From an uncultured Coprococcus sp. (lineage in GTDB: Bacteria; Bacillota; Clostridia; Lachnospirales; Lachnospiraceae), in the NCBI GenBank assembly GCA_900548215.1, contig URJI01000066.1:1-15867 (forward strand): a stretch of DNA of 15,867 nt, given 5' to 3'. Position 1 is the stretch's first letter; every line of letters starts with the position of its first letter. Below the pieces are notes generated by a model. The model was not told where the DNA came from. It saw nothing but the letters and a program-made list of their open reading frames with translations, and searched no databases. Positions 1-6,220 of this stretch are shown one piece after another. Position numbers and translations under genes: made by a program.

Positions 1-975
1 TGCCAGCCACTTATTTTTAGCCTCGTGATAGGTTATCACCAATCCACCATGACATATATTTCCATCTGTGTAAACTATATCGCCATACTCATAAACCTTA
101 TAATTTTCAGGCCACAGAATATCAGACCATTCACTTATCGTATTCACGTCATCATCGACATTATCTACCTTCTGGATATCATCGCAGGAAGCCAGATCAG
201 TTATTGTCCGAAACGGAACTTCTCCCTGATATTCGGAAAGCGGCATCTGATTTCTATCTGTGCCATCACTCAGTATAAACATACATCCAAACACTATCAT
301 TGCCACATATGCAATTATTCCAACAACGGCCTTTACTGTGTATATTCTGGCGCCTTTTCTCCAGTTTGTACCTGAACCCAGACTATCTCCATCAAGAATT
401 TTTCTGCGGAGCCTGTACAAACTCACAGCCTTAACCAGACCGGTCACTATAAATATGATCACGCACAATACGAGGGCAATGCTTATCAGGCTTCCTCTGT
501 TTACCATCGATAGGAACGGCTGACTTGTAAAGACAAGTGCAAGATATACTATTATCCAGATGAACATCCATATTATGTTAAACCTCTGACTTCTATGCAG
601 CGAATTCATCGCCATCGCCTGGACCTCAGGGTCTGTGTCCATCTCCCTGGCATCTATATCATCTGCTCTGTATATATGAAATACTCCATACTTTGCCACG
701 TACTTCCATCCAAAAGCACCGTTCAACTCCACCTCGTCATCATTTGGTCCGTCGTTGTCATATAGCACGAATCCTTTCTGAGCCGGCTGCAACCTATACC
801 TCACCTTTTCAGGTTCGCATCTGTCAAATTCAGCTATTCCACGGAACACTCCACCATCCCGCAATATATACCCCTGCTCCGCCATATATGAGAGCCAGCT
901 CTCAACTCCAGTAACATCATAATCCGGACACGGTATGATGCGGTGCACACTTTTTGTATCTTTTTTCTCCACCAT
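1..975 (-). CDS. DUF2812 domain membrane protein (3' end outside window)
   Basis: The frame stays open from the start codon to the window edge, giving 325 codons, so the C-terminus is missing. Residues about 10-115 resemble the DUF2812 domain (motifs WLSYMAEQGYILRD and FDRCEPEKVRYRLQP). Three hydrophobic segments follow, at about 132-151, 163-181 and 213-235, and then a soluble stretch with acidic patches. I chose the ATG at 975 rather than the in-frame ATG at 990 because GGAGG (984-988) lies 8 nt upstream of 975 and overlaps the other candidate. The gene starts 59 bp after the PadR stop codon and is very probably in the same transcript. DUF2812 proteins are commonly encoded next to PadR regulators; their biochemical role is not known to me. 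The family call rests on recognised motifs and on this context. Confidence 0.8.
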   Translation of the reverse strand, partial: MVEKKDTKSVHRIIPCPDYDVTGVESWLSYMAEQGYILRDGGVFRGIAEFDRCEPEKVRYRLQPAQKGFVLYDNDGPNDDEVELNGAFGWKYVAKYGVFHIYRADDIDAREMDTDPEVQAMAMNSLHRSQRFNIIWMFIWIIVYLALVFTSQPFLSMVNRGSLISIALVLCVIIFIVTGLVKAVSLYRLRRKILDGDSLGSGTNWRKGARIYTVKAVVGIIAYVAMIVFGCMFILSDGTDRNQMPLSEYQGEVPFRTITDLASCDDIQKVDNVDDDVNTISEWSDILWPENYKVYEYGDIVYTDGNICHGGLVITYHEAKNKWLA

Positions 976-1034
976 CTTTGAGTCCTCCATATAAATTTTT
1001 TGTGAATAGTCCGCACTCCGCTGCAAATGAATCT

Positions 1035-1352
1035 CTACATTTCACCTGCTGCATCTTCAGCATCCCGCACACACATTCTAAGTCTTTCCACCTCCTGCAC
1101 ATATGCAGATATGCCCTCATCTGTGATGCTGTATGTTCGCTTACGGCCTTCCACCTCAATTTCCCTTATCCACTTTTCCTTCTCAAACTTTCCCAATATA
1201 GTGTACAGAGTCGCCGGCCCGATCTTTACCCTTCCACCGGTTCTCTTCTCTATATAGTCTGCCACATCTATCCCACACATTGATCCTTTTGAAAATGCCA
1301 TCAACACGTAGAACATGGATTCAGTCAGAATATCCATAGCTTTCTTCGGCAT
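1035..1352 (-). CDS. PadR family transcriptional regulator
   Basis: A 105-residue single-domain PadR regulator. The family signature is clear: LTESMFYVLMAFSKGSMCGIDVADYIEKRTGGRVKIGPATLYTIL, followed by the winged-helix wing and a short dimerisation helix. PadR proteins bind DNA as dimers and usually repress themselves and a neighbouring membrane or efflux gene, releasing on binding of a small molecule. The frame can be extended to a TTG at 1373, but I prefer the ATG at 1350-1352. It begins MPKKAMDIL, has a weak purine-rich site (AGAGAAG) upstream, and leaves the upstream palindrome noncoding. The DUF2812 gene follows on the same strand. The palindrome at its own promoter suggests autoregulation, which is inference. 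Confidence 0.92.
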   Translation of the reverse strand: MPKKAMDILTESMFYVLMAFSKGSMCGIDVADYIEKRTGGRVKIGPATLYTILGKFEKEKWIREIEVEGRKRTYSITDEGISAYVQEVERLRMCVRDAEDAAGEM

Positions 1353-1370
1353 ATTATCACTTCTCTTTCC

Positions 1371-1404
1371 CAATATCGTTTATTGATATCATATAACGAT
1401 ATTG
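1371..1404. promoter_or_regulatory. Perfect inverted repeat, probable PadR operator
   Basis: CAATATCGTT at 1371-1380 and AACGATATTG at 1395-1404 are exact reverse complements separated by 14 bp. The right arm overlaps the -10 box of the promoter reading toward padR, and the repeat covers the expected transcription start, so a bound dimer would block initiation. Assigning it to PadR is inference from position. Confidence 0.7.
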
Positions 1405-1429
1405 TATAGTACATAAGGATATTTGTCAA
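1401..1429 (-). promoter_or_regulatory. Sigma-A type promoter for padR-DUF2812
   Basis: On the minus strand a perfect -35 TTGACA (1424-1429) is followed, after exactly 17 bp, by TACAAT (1401-1406). The start codon of padR is about 50 bp downstream. Confidence 0.75.
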
Positions 1430-1486
1430 TACAACAAATATCCACTCTGATCTTTCTCGCCATGTATAGCATACTTTCAACTATGC

Positions 1487-2839
1487 TTACTGTTCTTTCG
1501 CTTTTTTCTTCTTTCCTGACATAGCCATATAGAATATGACATTCAGCACGATACCTGCGCATGTTGCTATCGGCGCTGCAAGTCCTATATTTGTAAGGCT
1601 CGCATCCGGCTGTATACTCATGTAATAGGCAAGAGGCAGTCTAACGAGCAATGTCTGGATAAGTCCCTGTATCATGACCCATAGTGACTTCTCATGTCCA
1701 TTGAAATATCCTATCATGCTGAACAGCACCGCGGTAAGTATAGTCTCAGGTGCAAAGCCCCTCAGGTACTCGAAGCCCCTCTGTATAACAGCCGTGTCAG
1801 TGGTAAAGATCGATGTCAGTTTGTCACCAAAGAACCACACGCAAATGAATACCACCACGCCGGCAGAGAGTCCTATGCCCATACCGGTAAGCATCGCTTT
1901 TCTCGCTCTGTCCTCTTTTCCAGCTCCAACATTCTGCGATACAAATGAAGCCATAGACTGCATAAGCGAACTTGGTACCAACATGGCAAAGCTGACTATC
2001 TTGCAGGCAACGCCATATCCGGATGATGCCTCCAGGCCAAGTCTGTTGATAAATGCACACAGCGCTAGGAATGACATCTGCGTGAGAAATTCCTGCATTG
2101 CAAGTGGAAGTCCAACCGAGAGCAATCTTCCGCACTGTCTGTTTAATCTGAAATCTTTTCTTGATATCTTAAATGGAAGCTCCCTCTTCTTCAGCAGCAC
2201 AAGCGCAAGGACAACACTGACCGCCTGGGCAACCACTGTTGCTATGGCTGCACCCGCAGCGTCAAGATGACATCCCGCAACCAGGATAAGATCACCGATA
2301 ACATTTACAATACATGCCACAAACACAAATATAAGAGGTGATTTGCTGTCTCCAAAACCTCTGAATATCGCGGTGAGCACATTGTAGGCCATAATGAAAA
2401 ATATTCCGCCTCCGCATATCCTCACATACGACGATGTAAGAGTGACCGCCTCAGCCGGTGCCTGCATCAACACAGACAAAGGTCTTGCAAACGTCACCAT
2501 GACAACTGCCAGCACCACCGCAAGTATTGCAAATATAGTCGTGGCGCCTCCGAGAAGCTCTCCTATCTGATCCGTGTTCTTTTCGCCTATATATCTGGCA
2601 ATAAGCACTGTGACACCCATAGCAAGTGCTGTTATCACAAATGTAACCAGATTGAGCACCTGGCTGCCTGTTGATACGGCTGAAAGCCCCGCCGTCGAAC
2701 CGAATCTTCCAACCACCAGCAGGTCAACCGCACCATATGCAGCTTGAAGTATCAGTGCTCCAAGAATCGGCCCCATGAATGGGAGCATTTTTCTAATGAT
2801 ACTTCCCTGTGTAAAATCTGTTTTATCCTGTACACTCAT
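1487..2839 (-). CDS. MATE family multidrug efflux transporter
   Basis: A 450-residue polytopic membrane protein of usual MATE length. It shows the MATE N-terminal pattern: a short cytosolic head (TDFTQGSIIRKMLPFMGPILGALILQ), then AVDLLVVGRFGSTAGLSAVSTGSQV. The second half begins near LLSVGLPLAMQEFLTQMSFLALCAFINRLG, consistent with two six-helix bundles, and the protein ends in a lysine-rich tail (GKKKKAKEQ). MATE pumps expel cationic drugs and toxic metabolites in exchange for Na+ or H+. Its ATG overlaps the TGA of the upstream MarR gene (ATGA, 2836-2839), so translation is probably coupled and the pump is probably controlled by that regulator. The substrate cannot be read from sequence. No strong terminator is visible after the stop codon; a short 6-bp hairpin at 1469-1487 lacks a U-tract. 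Confidence 0.93.
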   Translation of the reverse strand: MSVQDKTDFTQGSIIRKMLPFMGPILGALILQAAYGAVDLLVVGRFGSTAGLSAVSTGSQVLNLVTFVITALAMGVTVLIARYIGEKNTDQIGELLGGATTIFAILAVVLAVVMVTFARPLSVLMQAPAEAVTLTSSYVRICGGGIFFIMAYNVLTAIFRGFGDSKSPLIFVFVACIVNVIGDLILVAGCHLDAAGAAIATVVAQAVSVVLALVLLKKRELPFKISRKDFRLNRQCGRLLSVGLPLAMQEFLTQMSFLALCAFINRLGLEASSGYGVACKIVSFAMLVPSSLMQSMASFVSQNVGAGKEDRARKAMLTGMGIGLSAGVVVFICVWFFGDKLTSIFTTDTAVIQRGFEYLRGFAPETILTAVLFSMIGYFNGHEKSLWVMIQGLIQTLLVRLPLAYYMSIQPDASLTNIGLAAPIATCAGIVLNVIFYMAMSGKKKKAKEQ

Positions 2840-3285
2840 CTTATGTTCTGACTCCTTTTACTCATAACTTCATAAAGTTTTTCAACTGTCGCTATCATAG
2901 TATCGGCATCCTCATCTGTAATATCGATAAGAGACTCCCCCAGTCCTGTGAAATACTCATCAACATATTTGCAAACCAGATCTCTGCCAGCCTGAGTGCT
3001 CCTTATATACACAATACGTCCATCCGTCTCTGAAGACTTCTTTTCCACAAATCCGAGGTATTCCATATCCTTTATCGTCTTTGTCACTCCCGGTCTTGGA
3101 AGTCCCAGTTCATCACTTATTTCACTGACCTTAACCTCTACACCATCAAGCTCCAGCTTCGTTATCACATCAAGATAATGTATGTGGGTAGGCGTCACTC
3201 CATTTGGCAGTTTGGGCATCATATCCCTAACCCTTTTCGCCTGGTAGCAGGCATCCATAACCTGTTTTATCTTTTCCTTTGTCAT
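2836..3285 (-). CDS. MarR family transcriptional regulator
   Basis: A 149-residue winged-helix regulator. Residues about 50-105 hold the HTH and wing (VKVSEISDELGLPRPGVTKTIKDMEYLGFVEKKSSETDGRIVYIRST), where the DGR in the wing is typical of MarR. N- and C-terminal helices form the dimerisation region. The start has AAGGAG a few bases upstream. It overlaps the MATE gene by 4 bp, the standard arrangement for a repressor controlling its own efflux pump. A 21-bp palindrome lies between its promoter and start codon. The inducing ligand is unknown. Confidence 0.92.
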   Translation of the reverse strand: MTKEKIKQVMDACYQAKRVRDMMPKLPNGVTPTHIHYLDVITKLELDGVEVKVSEISDELGLPRPGVTKTIKDMEYLGFVEKKSSETDGRIVYIRSTQAGRDLVCKYVDEYFTGLGESLIDITDEDADTMIATVEKLYEVMSKRSQNIR

Positions 3286-3334
3286 GGTTCTCCTTCCTGT
3301 AAATTGATCAAATATTATTTTATTGTTATTTCAT

Positions 3335-3355
3335 ATAATTACTTTAGGTAATTAT
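3335..3355. promoter_or_regulatory. 21-bp palindrome, probable MarR operator
   Basis: ATAATTAC (3335-3342), TTTAG, GTAATTAT (3348-3355): perfect 8-bp arms with a 5-bp centre, about the size of known MarR sites. It starts 8 bp downstream of the -10 box, over the predicted transcription start, consistent with repression of the marR-MATE operon. Confidence 0.7.
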
Positions 3356-3363
3356 CATCGGTA

Positions 3364-3392
3364 AGTATATTCATATTTTCTCTTTTTGTCAA
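3364..3392 (-). promoter_or_regulatory. Promoter of the marR-MATE operon
   Basis: Minus-strand TTGACA (3387-3392), a 17-bp spacer, and TATACT (3364-3369). The palindrome at 3335-3355 is immediately downstream. Confidence 0.75.
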
Positions 3393-3448
3393 GGGATAGG
3401 ATATATAAACTATTCATATGCCTGCGTAAGCCATTAGCCACCATGCAT

Positions 3449-3488
3449 AAAAAATGCTCCACCTGATCCTCTCACAGATGAAGCATTT
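3449..3488 (-). terminator. Intrinsic terminator after the small membrane protein gene
   Basis: On the minus strand AAATGCTTCATCTG (3475-3488) pairs over all 14 positions, with two G-U wobbles, with CAGGTGGAGCATTT (3452-3465) across a 9-nt loop. The run of T continues to six at 3449-3454. It separates the 3537-3971 gene from the marR promoter. Confidence 0.85.
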
Positions 3489-3536
3489 AATTATAAAACT
3501 TATTACTTACGCCGGGCAACTTTACCAAAGCTCTCG

Positions 3537-3971
3537 TCAAGCCCTTTTTCTAACTCCCTTTACTATTCCCACAACCGATTCGATCAGAACCACCGCCACA
3601 AATGGTATTCCTGCAAGCGTTATGGCGAACATTATGTATTCGATTCCATTCAGAAAATGCTCCCATCCTCCTGTAGCCTGCGATACTATCCACATTTCAT
3701 TGAGAACCAGAGCACCGATCAGGAATCCCAGTATCAAGCCACTGATCATCCACGTCGCACAGATTATGGCGACATCTTTCAGCCGCACAATCTGATTATC
3801 GTATATCCATTTTCTGAATATAATATACAGAATTACGCATATCAGGGGTACAGCAAATACAACGACCAGATTGTAACTATCATTATATGTTTCTTCCATG
3901 TAATCAGACAGCGTCATAATGCTCCAGCATATTATCTGCACTATAAGACATATCAATATTTTCTTCTTCAT
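3537..3971 (-). CDS. Small membrane protein of unknown function
   Basis: A 144-residue protein that I do not recognise. It has four strongly hydrophobic segments, at about residues 4-22, 33-51, 65-90 and 107-138, joined by short charged loops, and ends in a basic tail (KGVRKRA), so it is almost certainly an integral membrane protein. The start is well supported: AAAGGAGG lies 5 nt upstream of the ATG. The REP copy at 3985-4017 begins only 5 bp upstream of that ribosome binding site, so any leader from further upstream contains the repeat. The gene lies downstream of, and co-directional with, the two chromate-family genes, with a 295-bp repeat unit in between. It may once have been, or may still be, the last gene of that operon (inference). 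A strong terminator follows it. Confidence 0.75.
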   Translation of the reverse strand: MKKKILICLIVQIICWSIMTLSDYMEETYNDSYNLVVVFAVPLICVILYIIFRKWIYDNQIVRLKDVAIICATWMISGLILGFLIGALVLNEMWIVSQATGGWEHFLNGIEYIMFAITLAGIPFVAVVLIESVVGIVKGVRKRA

Positions 3972-3984
3972 CTAGGCCTCCTTT

Positions 3985-4017
3985 GGGGACGTTCCTTTTG
4001 TCACGAAGAGTGTCCCC
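3985..4017 (+). repeat. REP-like palindrome copy 1
   Basis: A 33-bp copy with GGGGAC at the left end, GTCCCC at the right end, and GTTCCTTTTGTCACGAAGAG between them. A further GTGTCCC follows to 4024. The outer six bases pair exactly and the inner part forms an imperfect hairpin. It lies 5 bp from the ribosome binding site of the 3537-3971 gene. Confidence 0.88.
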
Positions 4018-4104
4018 GTGTCCCTCAAAATACTTCTACAAAGCCCTTTTCTTCTTTAAAGATATATTTAAAAAATACATTTGCTTTGATTTTCTTAAAT
4101 GAAT

Positions 4105-4183
4105 GATAAGATATCTAATTGATGATTCGGAGGCATTTACTACATTTCACCACAAATTATCCAAAATTATAAAAGCTGAATAG
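4105..4183 (+). pseudogene. RAYT transposase remnant
   Basis: Read in frame from 4115, the segment gives LIDDSEAFTTFHHKLSKII and then stops at 4181-4183. The intact transposase has NLIGDSNAFTTFHRETEEA at the corresponding place. An ATG at 4103 opens a 26-codon frame, but there is no ribosome binding site, and the HUH and tyrosine regions are absent. It cannot be catalytic. Confidence 0.75.
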
Positions 4184-4246
4184 TCTCACGTTCCAGAGAG
4201 CAATAACAGGGCACATGCCTCATAATAGATAACCTTACCCGTGACA

Positions 4247-4279
4247 GGGGACGCTCTTCATGACAAAAGAAACGTCCCC
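4247..4279 (-). repeat. REP-like palindrome copy 2
   Basis: A 33-bp copy in inverse orientation, with GGGGAC at 4247-4252 and GTCCCC at 4274-4279. It overlaps the 3' end of the chromate-family gene and encodes its last residues and stop codon. On that gene's strand it could also form a hairpin acting as a weak terminator (inference). Confidence 0.88.
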
Positions 4280-4830
4280 ACTTCACACAGCACCTGCATC
4301 GCACCGGAAAGCAGCATCACCCACACCGGATTCAGTTTGAATTTTCTGAGCAGAACAACACTCACTGCAAATATCACCACAAGATTCCACTTAGTTCCTG
4401 CGAGACTTATCATATCGATACCAGTCCAGACCGCCGTCACGAATATCGAAACTCCCGCTGATGCGATCATAGCCACAACAGCCGGTCTTATACCGCCAAG
4501 AAAATCCTGAAGAACATCCTGCTTGCGATATTTCAGATACAGCCTGACTACGACCGTTACAATGATACATGAAGGGAGTATACATCCGAGCGTGGCAATC
4601 GCCGCACCGGCATATCCGGCCACCCGTAGCCCCACAAATGTCGCCGAATTGACAGCTATAGGTCCCGGAGTCATCTGGGATATAGTGATCAGGTCCGTGA
4701 ACTCTGACATGGTCATCCACCCATGTATCTTCACTATCTGTCCCTGTATAAGCGGCATGGCGGCATAACCTCCGCCGAAACTGAAGAGTCCTATCTGGAA
4801 GAAACTTAGGAACAATTGCAAATAGATCAT
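4258..4830 (-). CDS. Chromate transporter family protein, second half-size subunit
   Basis: A 190-residue single-domain member of the chromate ion transporter (CHR) family. The signatures are FSFGGGY at residues 16-22, then PLIQGQIV, and MTPGPIAVNSATFVG from residue 53. About five to six hydrophobic segments follow. Short CHR proteins usually occur as adjacent pairs, and here the partner is immediately upstream: the ATG shares one base with the partner's TAA (TAATG). Family members export chromate in some bacteria, but in Clostridia the real substrate is not established. Oddly, the last six codons (GTFLLS) and the stop codon are made of REP sequence, so the native C-terminus has been replaced or extended. 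The core domain is intact, so function is probably retained. Confidence 0.9.
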   Translation of the reverse strand: MIYLQLFLSFFQIGLFSFGGGYAAMPLIQGQIVKIHGWMTMSEFTDLITISQMTPGPIAVNSATFVGLRVAGYAGAAIATLGCILPSCIIVTVVVRLYLKYRKQDVLQDFLGGIRPAVVAMIASAGVSIFVTAVWTGIDMISLAGTKWNLVVIFAVSVVLLRKFKLNPVWVMLLSGAMQVLCEVGTFLLS

Positions 4831-5471
4831 TATTCCATCCCCCCTTTGTCGGGATGTTTTTCAGGATTTCCGTCAGAAATATCCTCTGTCTTTTTATGCC
4901 CACGCCCTCTTCTTTTCTCAAGCTGTCCTCTACAAACGCCGACAAGTCCACAGACAATTACTATGAACACGACATTTATCTCCAATATGTAGGATGCAAC
5001 AAATGCAGCTATCATGACCAATACCCCCAGATCATCCCTCTGCTTTACTATGTCTGCTCCCATATCATATGTAACCGATGCTATGACCGCAGCAACTCCG
5101 GCCTGCATTCCCTCCAGCATCTCACTAATCACCCAGTTGGTCCTGAACGCGCTGTAACAGTAAGATATGATGGATATGATAACAAATGGCGGAATGATCG
5201 TTCCGACTATCGCCACCAATGCCCCTGCTATACCACATAATTTATACCCCACCGCTATCGCTCCATTTACTGCGATAGGTCCCGGCGACGACTGGGCTAT
5301 AGCCACAAGATCGAGCATCTCATCCTGCTCTATCCAATGGTTTTTATCCACAAACTTTTTCTTCATAAGAGACACGATGACGTATCCACCCCCGAAGGTA
5401 AAGGTGCTCAGATATAATGTTGTTATGAATATCTTTAAAAGGGTCCTGCCCTTTCTTTTTTCTTTTTCCAT
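4830..5471 (-). CDS. Chromate transporter family protein, first half-size subunit
   Basis: A 213-residue CHR-domain membrane protein, the partner of the next gene. The motifs are TFTFGGGY at residues 23-30 and SPGPIAVNGAIAVGYKLCG from residue 62. They are followed by hydrophobic segments and a highly charged C-terminal tail of about 35 residues (EKRRGRGHKKTEDISDGNPEKHPDKGGME). The ATG at 5469-5471 has a modest AGGAA site 5 nt upstream, and REP copy 3 starts 1-2 bp beyond that site. The two subunits overlap by one base and are expected to be made together and to form a heteromer with inverted topology, as proposed for short CHR pairs. The transported ion is not deducible. No regulator gene is adjacent. 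Confidence 0.9.
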   Translation of the reverse strand: MEKEKRKGRTLLKIFITTLYLSTFTFGGGYVIVSLMKKKFVDKNHWIEQDEMLDLVAIAQSSPGPIAVNGAIAVGYKLCGIAGALVAIVGTIIPPFVIISIISYCYSAFRTNWVISEMLEGMQAGVAAVIASVTYDMGADIVKQRDDLGVLVMIAAFVASYILEINVVFIVIVCGLVGVCRGQLEKRRGRGHKKTEDISDGNPEKHPDKGGME

Positions 5472-5482
5472 TATTATTCCTA

Positions 5483-5515
5483 GGGGACGTTCCTTTTGTC
5501 ACGAGGAGCGTCCCT
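5483..5515 (+). repeat. REP-like palindrome copy 3
   Basis: A 33-bp copy starting GGGGACGTTCC and ending GTCCCT, with an extra CTGTCCC to 5522. It lies 11 bp upstream of the start codon of the first chromate-family gene, so it must be in that gene's leader unless transcription starts inside it. Confidence 0.88.
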
Positions 5516-5522
5516 CTGTCCC

Positions 5523-5702
5523 ACATTAGATATATATTCCTATCAAGTCTAAATATTGTTGCAACTAACATCTGCCATCTTCTGCATCATACTTTTTATA
5601 TCATCTTCTGTCGCAGCCATTGCACGTATGTTCGCTCAAGCCATGTTGCCAACTTTACTCCTTTTATTGCCCCATATCGAGTTTTCACGTTTTGCATGAC
5701 AG
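5523..5702. other. Noncoding interior of unit 2
   Basis: About 180 bp with no convincing gene. On the minus strand a 33-codon frame starts just inside copy 4 (beginning MQNVKTRYGAIKG). A second frame of 23 codons (MAATEDDIKSMMQKMADV...) starts at 5619 and ends at 5548. Neither has a ribosome binding site, and I recognise neither. A weak promoter-like pair reading toward the chromate-family genes can be drawn (TTTAGA and TCTAAT, 17-bp spacing), but it is not strong enough to call. Confidence 0.4.
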
Positions 5703-5735
5703 GGGGACACTCTCCGGTACAAAAGGAACGTCCCT
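5703..5735 (-). repeat. REP-like palindrome copy 4
   Basis: A 33-bp inverse copy (GGGGAC at 5703-5708, GTCCCT at 5730-5735), preceded by CATGACAG as in copies 2 and 6 (GTGACAG, GTAACAG). It is separated from copy 5 by only 11 bp, so the two form a back-to-back pair resembling a BIME. Confidence 0.85.
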
Positions 5736-5746
5736 GATGCATTCTT

Positions 5747-5799
5747 GGGGACGTTCCTTCTGTAACGAAGAGCGTCCCTCTGTAACGAAGACTGTCCCT
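5747..5799 (+). repeat. REP-like palindrome copy 5 with a partial second repeat
   Basis: The core 33-bp copy spans 5747-5779. It is followed by CTGTAACGAAGACTGTCCCT, which repeats the second half of the element. This is the left boundary of the unit carrying the intact transposase, and the extended tail is mirrored at the right boundary (7019-7037). Confidence 0.85.
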
Positions 5800-6220
5800 T
5801 TGTCCTATTATCTACTAAATCCAGCACAATAGCAACAAAATACACGTACATACATAAAATACTATAATATACTCCTACAAAGCACTTTACTTCTTTTCAA
5901 GATATATTATAATAGTGCATATGTTTTGATTTTCTTAAACGATCGCAAAGCTATCGTATCCAATCAAATCCAATTCATATGAATGCCGATATATGAATCA
6001 TTCACATGAGTCACTAATAAATAATTTTGAACTTTCCACAATTGCATTTTTACATTTGCATTTTTCATGATTTGAATTTCAATGATTTAAATGATTTGAA
6101 TTTCAACGGCTTGCATGATCATTATCGTTTTTGATGACTGTATTTTTCATGAATTGTATTTGCCATTTTCCTACACTGTTCACACCATATTTTATAACTA
6201 TTTTCTAGGAGGTGCATTAT
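5800..6220. other. AT-rich leader of the RAYT gene
   Basis: A 420-bp noncoding stretch inside unit 3. Positions 5870-5940 are shared with unit 1. Positions 6042-6065 hold TTGCATTTTT twice at 14-bp spacing, and ATGATTTGAATTTCAA occurs exactly at 6067-6082 and 6091-6106. No convincing -35/-10 pair was found. The ribosome binding site AGGAGGTG is at 6207-6214. Confidence 0.6.

Larger units (their letters stand above)
3985..4279. mobile_element. Unit 1: REP-bounded, internally deleted RAYT element (non-autonomous)
   Basis: This 295-bp segment is bounded by a plus REP (3985-4017) and a minus REP (4247-4279). Its interior aligns to two separate parts of the complete element to its right. Positions 4031-4100 match the RAYT 5' flank at 5870-5940 with one single-base gap. 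Positions 4105-4151 match RAYT coding positions 6691-6737, with 34 of 37 bases identical from 4115. About 750 bp of flank and transposase present in the full copy are missing. The outer right end (from 4238) also matches the right end of the full unit (from 7029). It therefore looks like a deletion derivative of the RAYT unit, like a MITE relative to its parent. Alignments were made by eye. Confidence 0.75.
5483..5735. mobile_element. Unit 2: REP-bounded segment with unidentified content
   Basis: A 253-bp segment with a plus REP on the left and a minus REP on the right, the same arrangement as units 1 and 3. I see no resemblance of its interior to the RAYT gene or its flank. Calling it a unit rests only on the orientation of its ends. 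Confidence 0.45.

Noticed and set aside
973..990. ATG at 990 as start of the DUF2812 gene
   Set aside because: It overlaps the GGAGG that is correctly placed for the ATG at 975 and has no site of its own.
1350..1373. TTG at 1373 as start of padR
   Set aside because: It would place the start in the palindrome arm with no ribosome site; the ATG at 1352 fits the family N-terminus.
1674..2270. 198-codon plus-strand frame in the MATE region
   Set aside because: It is antisense to a clear 450-residue transporter gene and has no start signals.
4103..4183. 26-codon frame in unit 1 as a functional small protein
   Set aside because: It is a fragment of RAYT coding sequence without a ribosome site; treated as a remnant.
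4391..4957. 188-codon minus-strand frame overlapping both chromate-family genes
   Set aside because: It lies in another frame of two well-supported membrane protein genes; composition is Cys/Arg/Gly-rich with no family motif.
5344..5851. Open frames of 70-75 codons across REP copies 3-5 on both strands
   Set aside because: They consist largely of translated repeat (GTLLVTKGTS-type peptides), lack ribosome sites and overlap real features.
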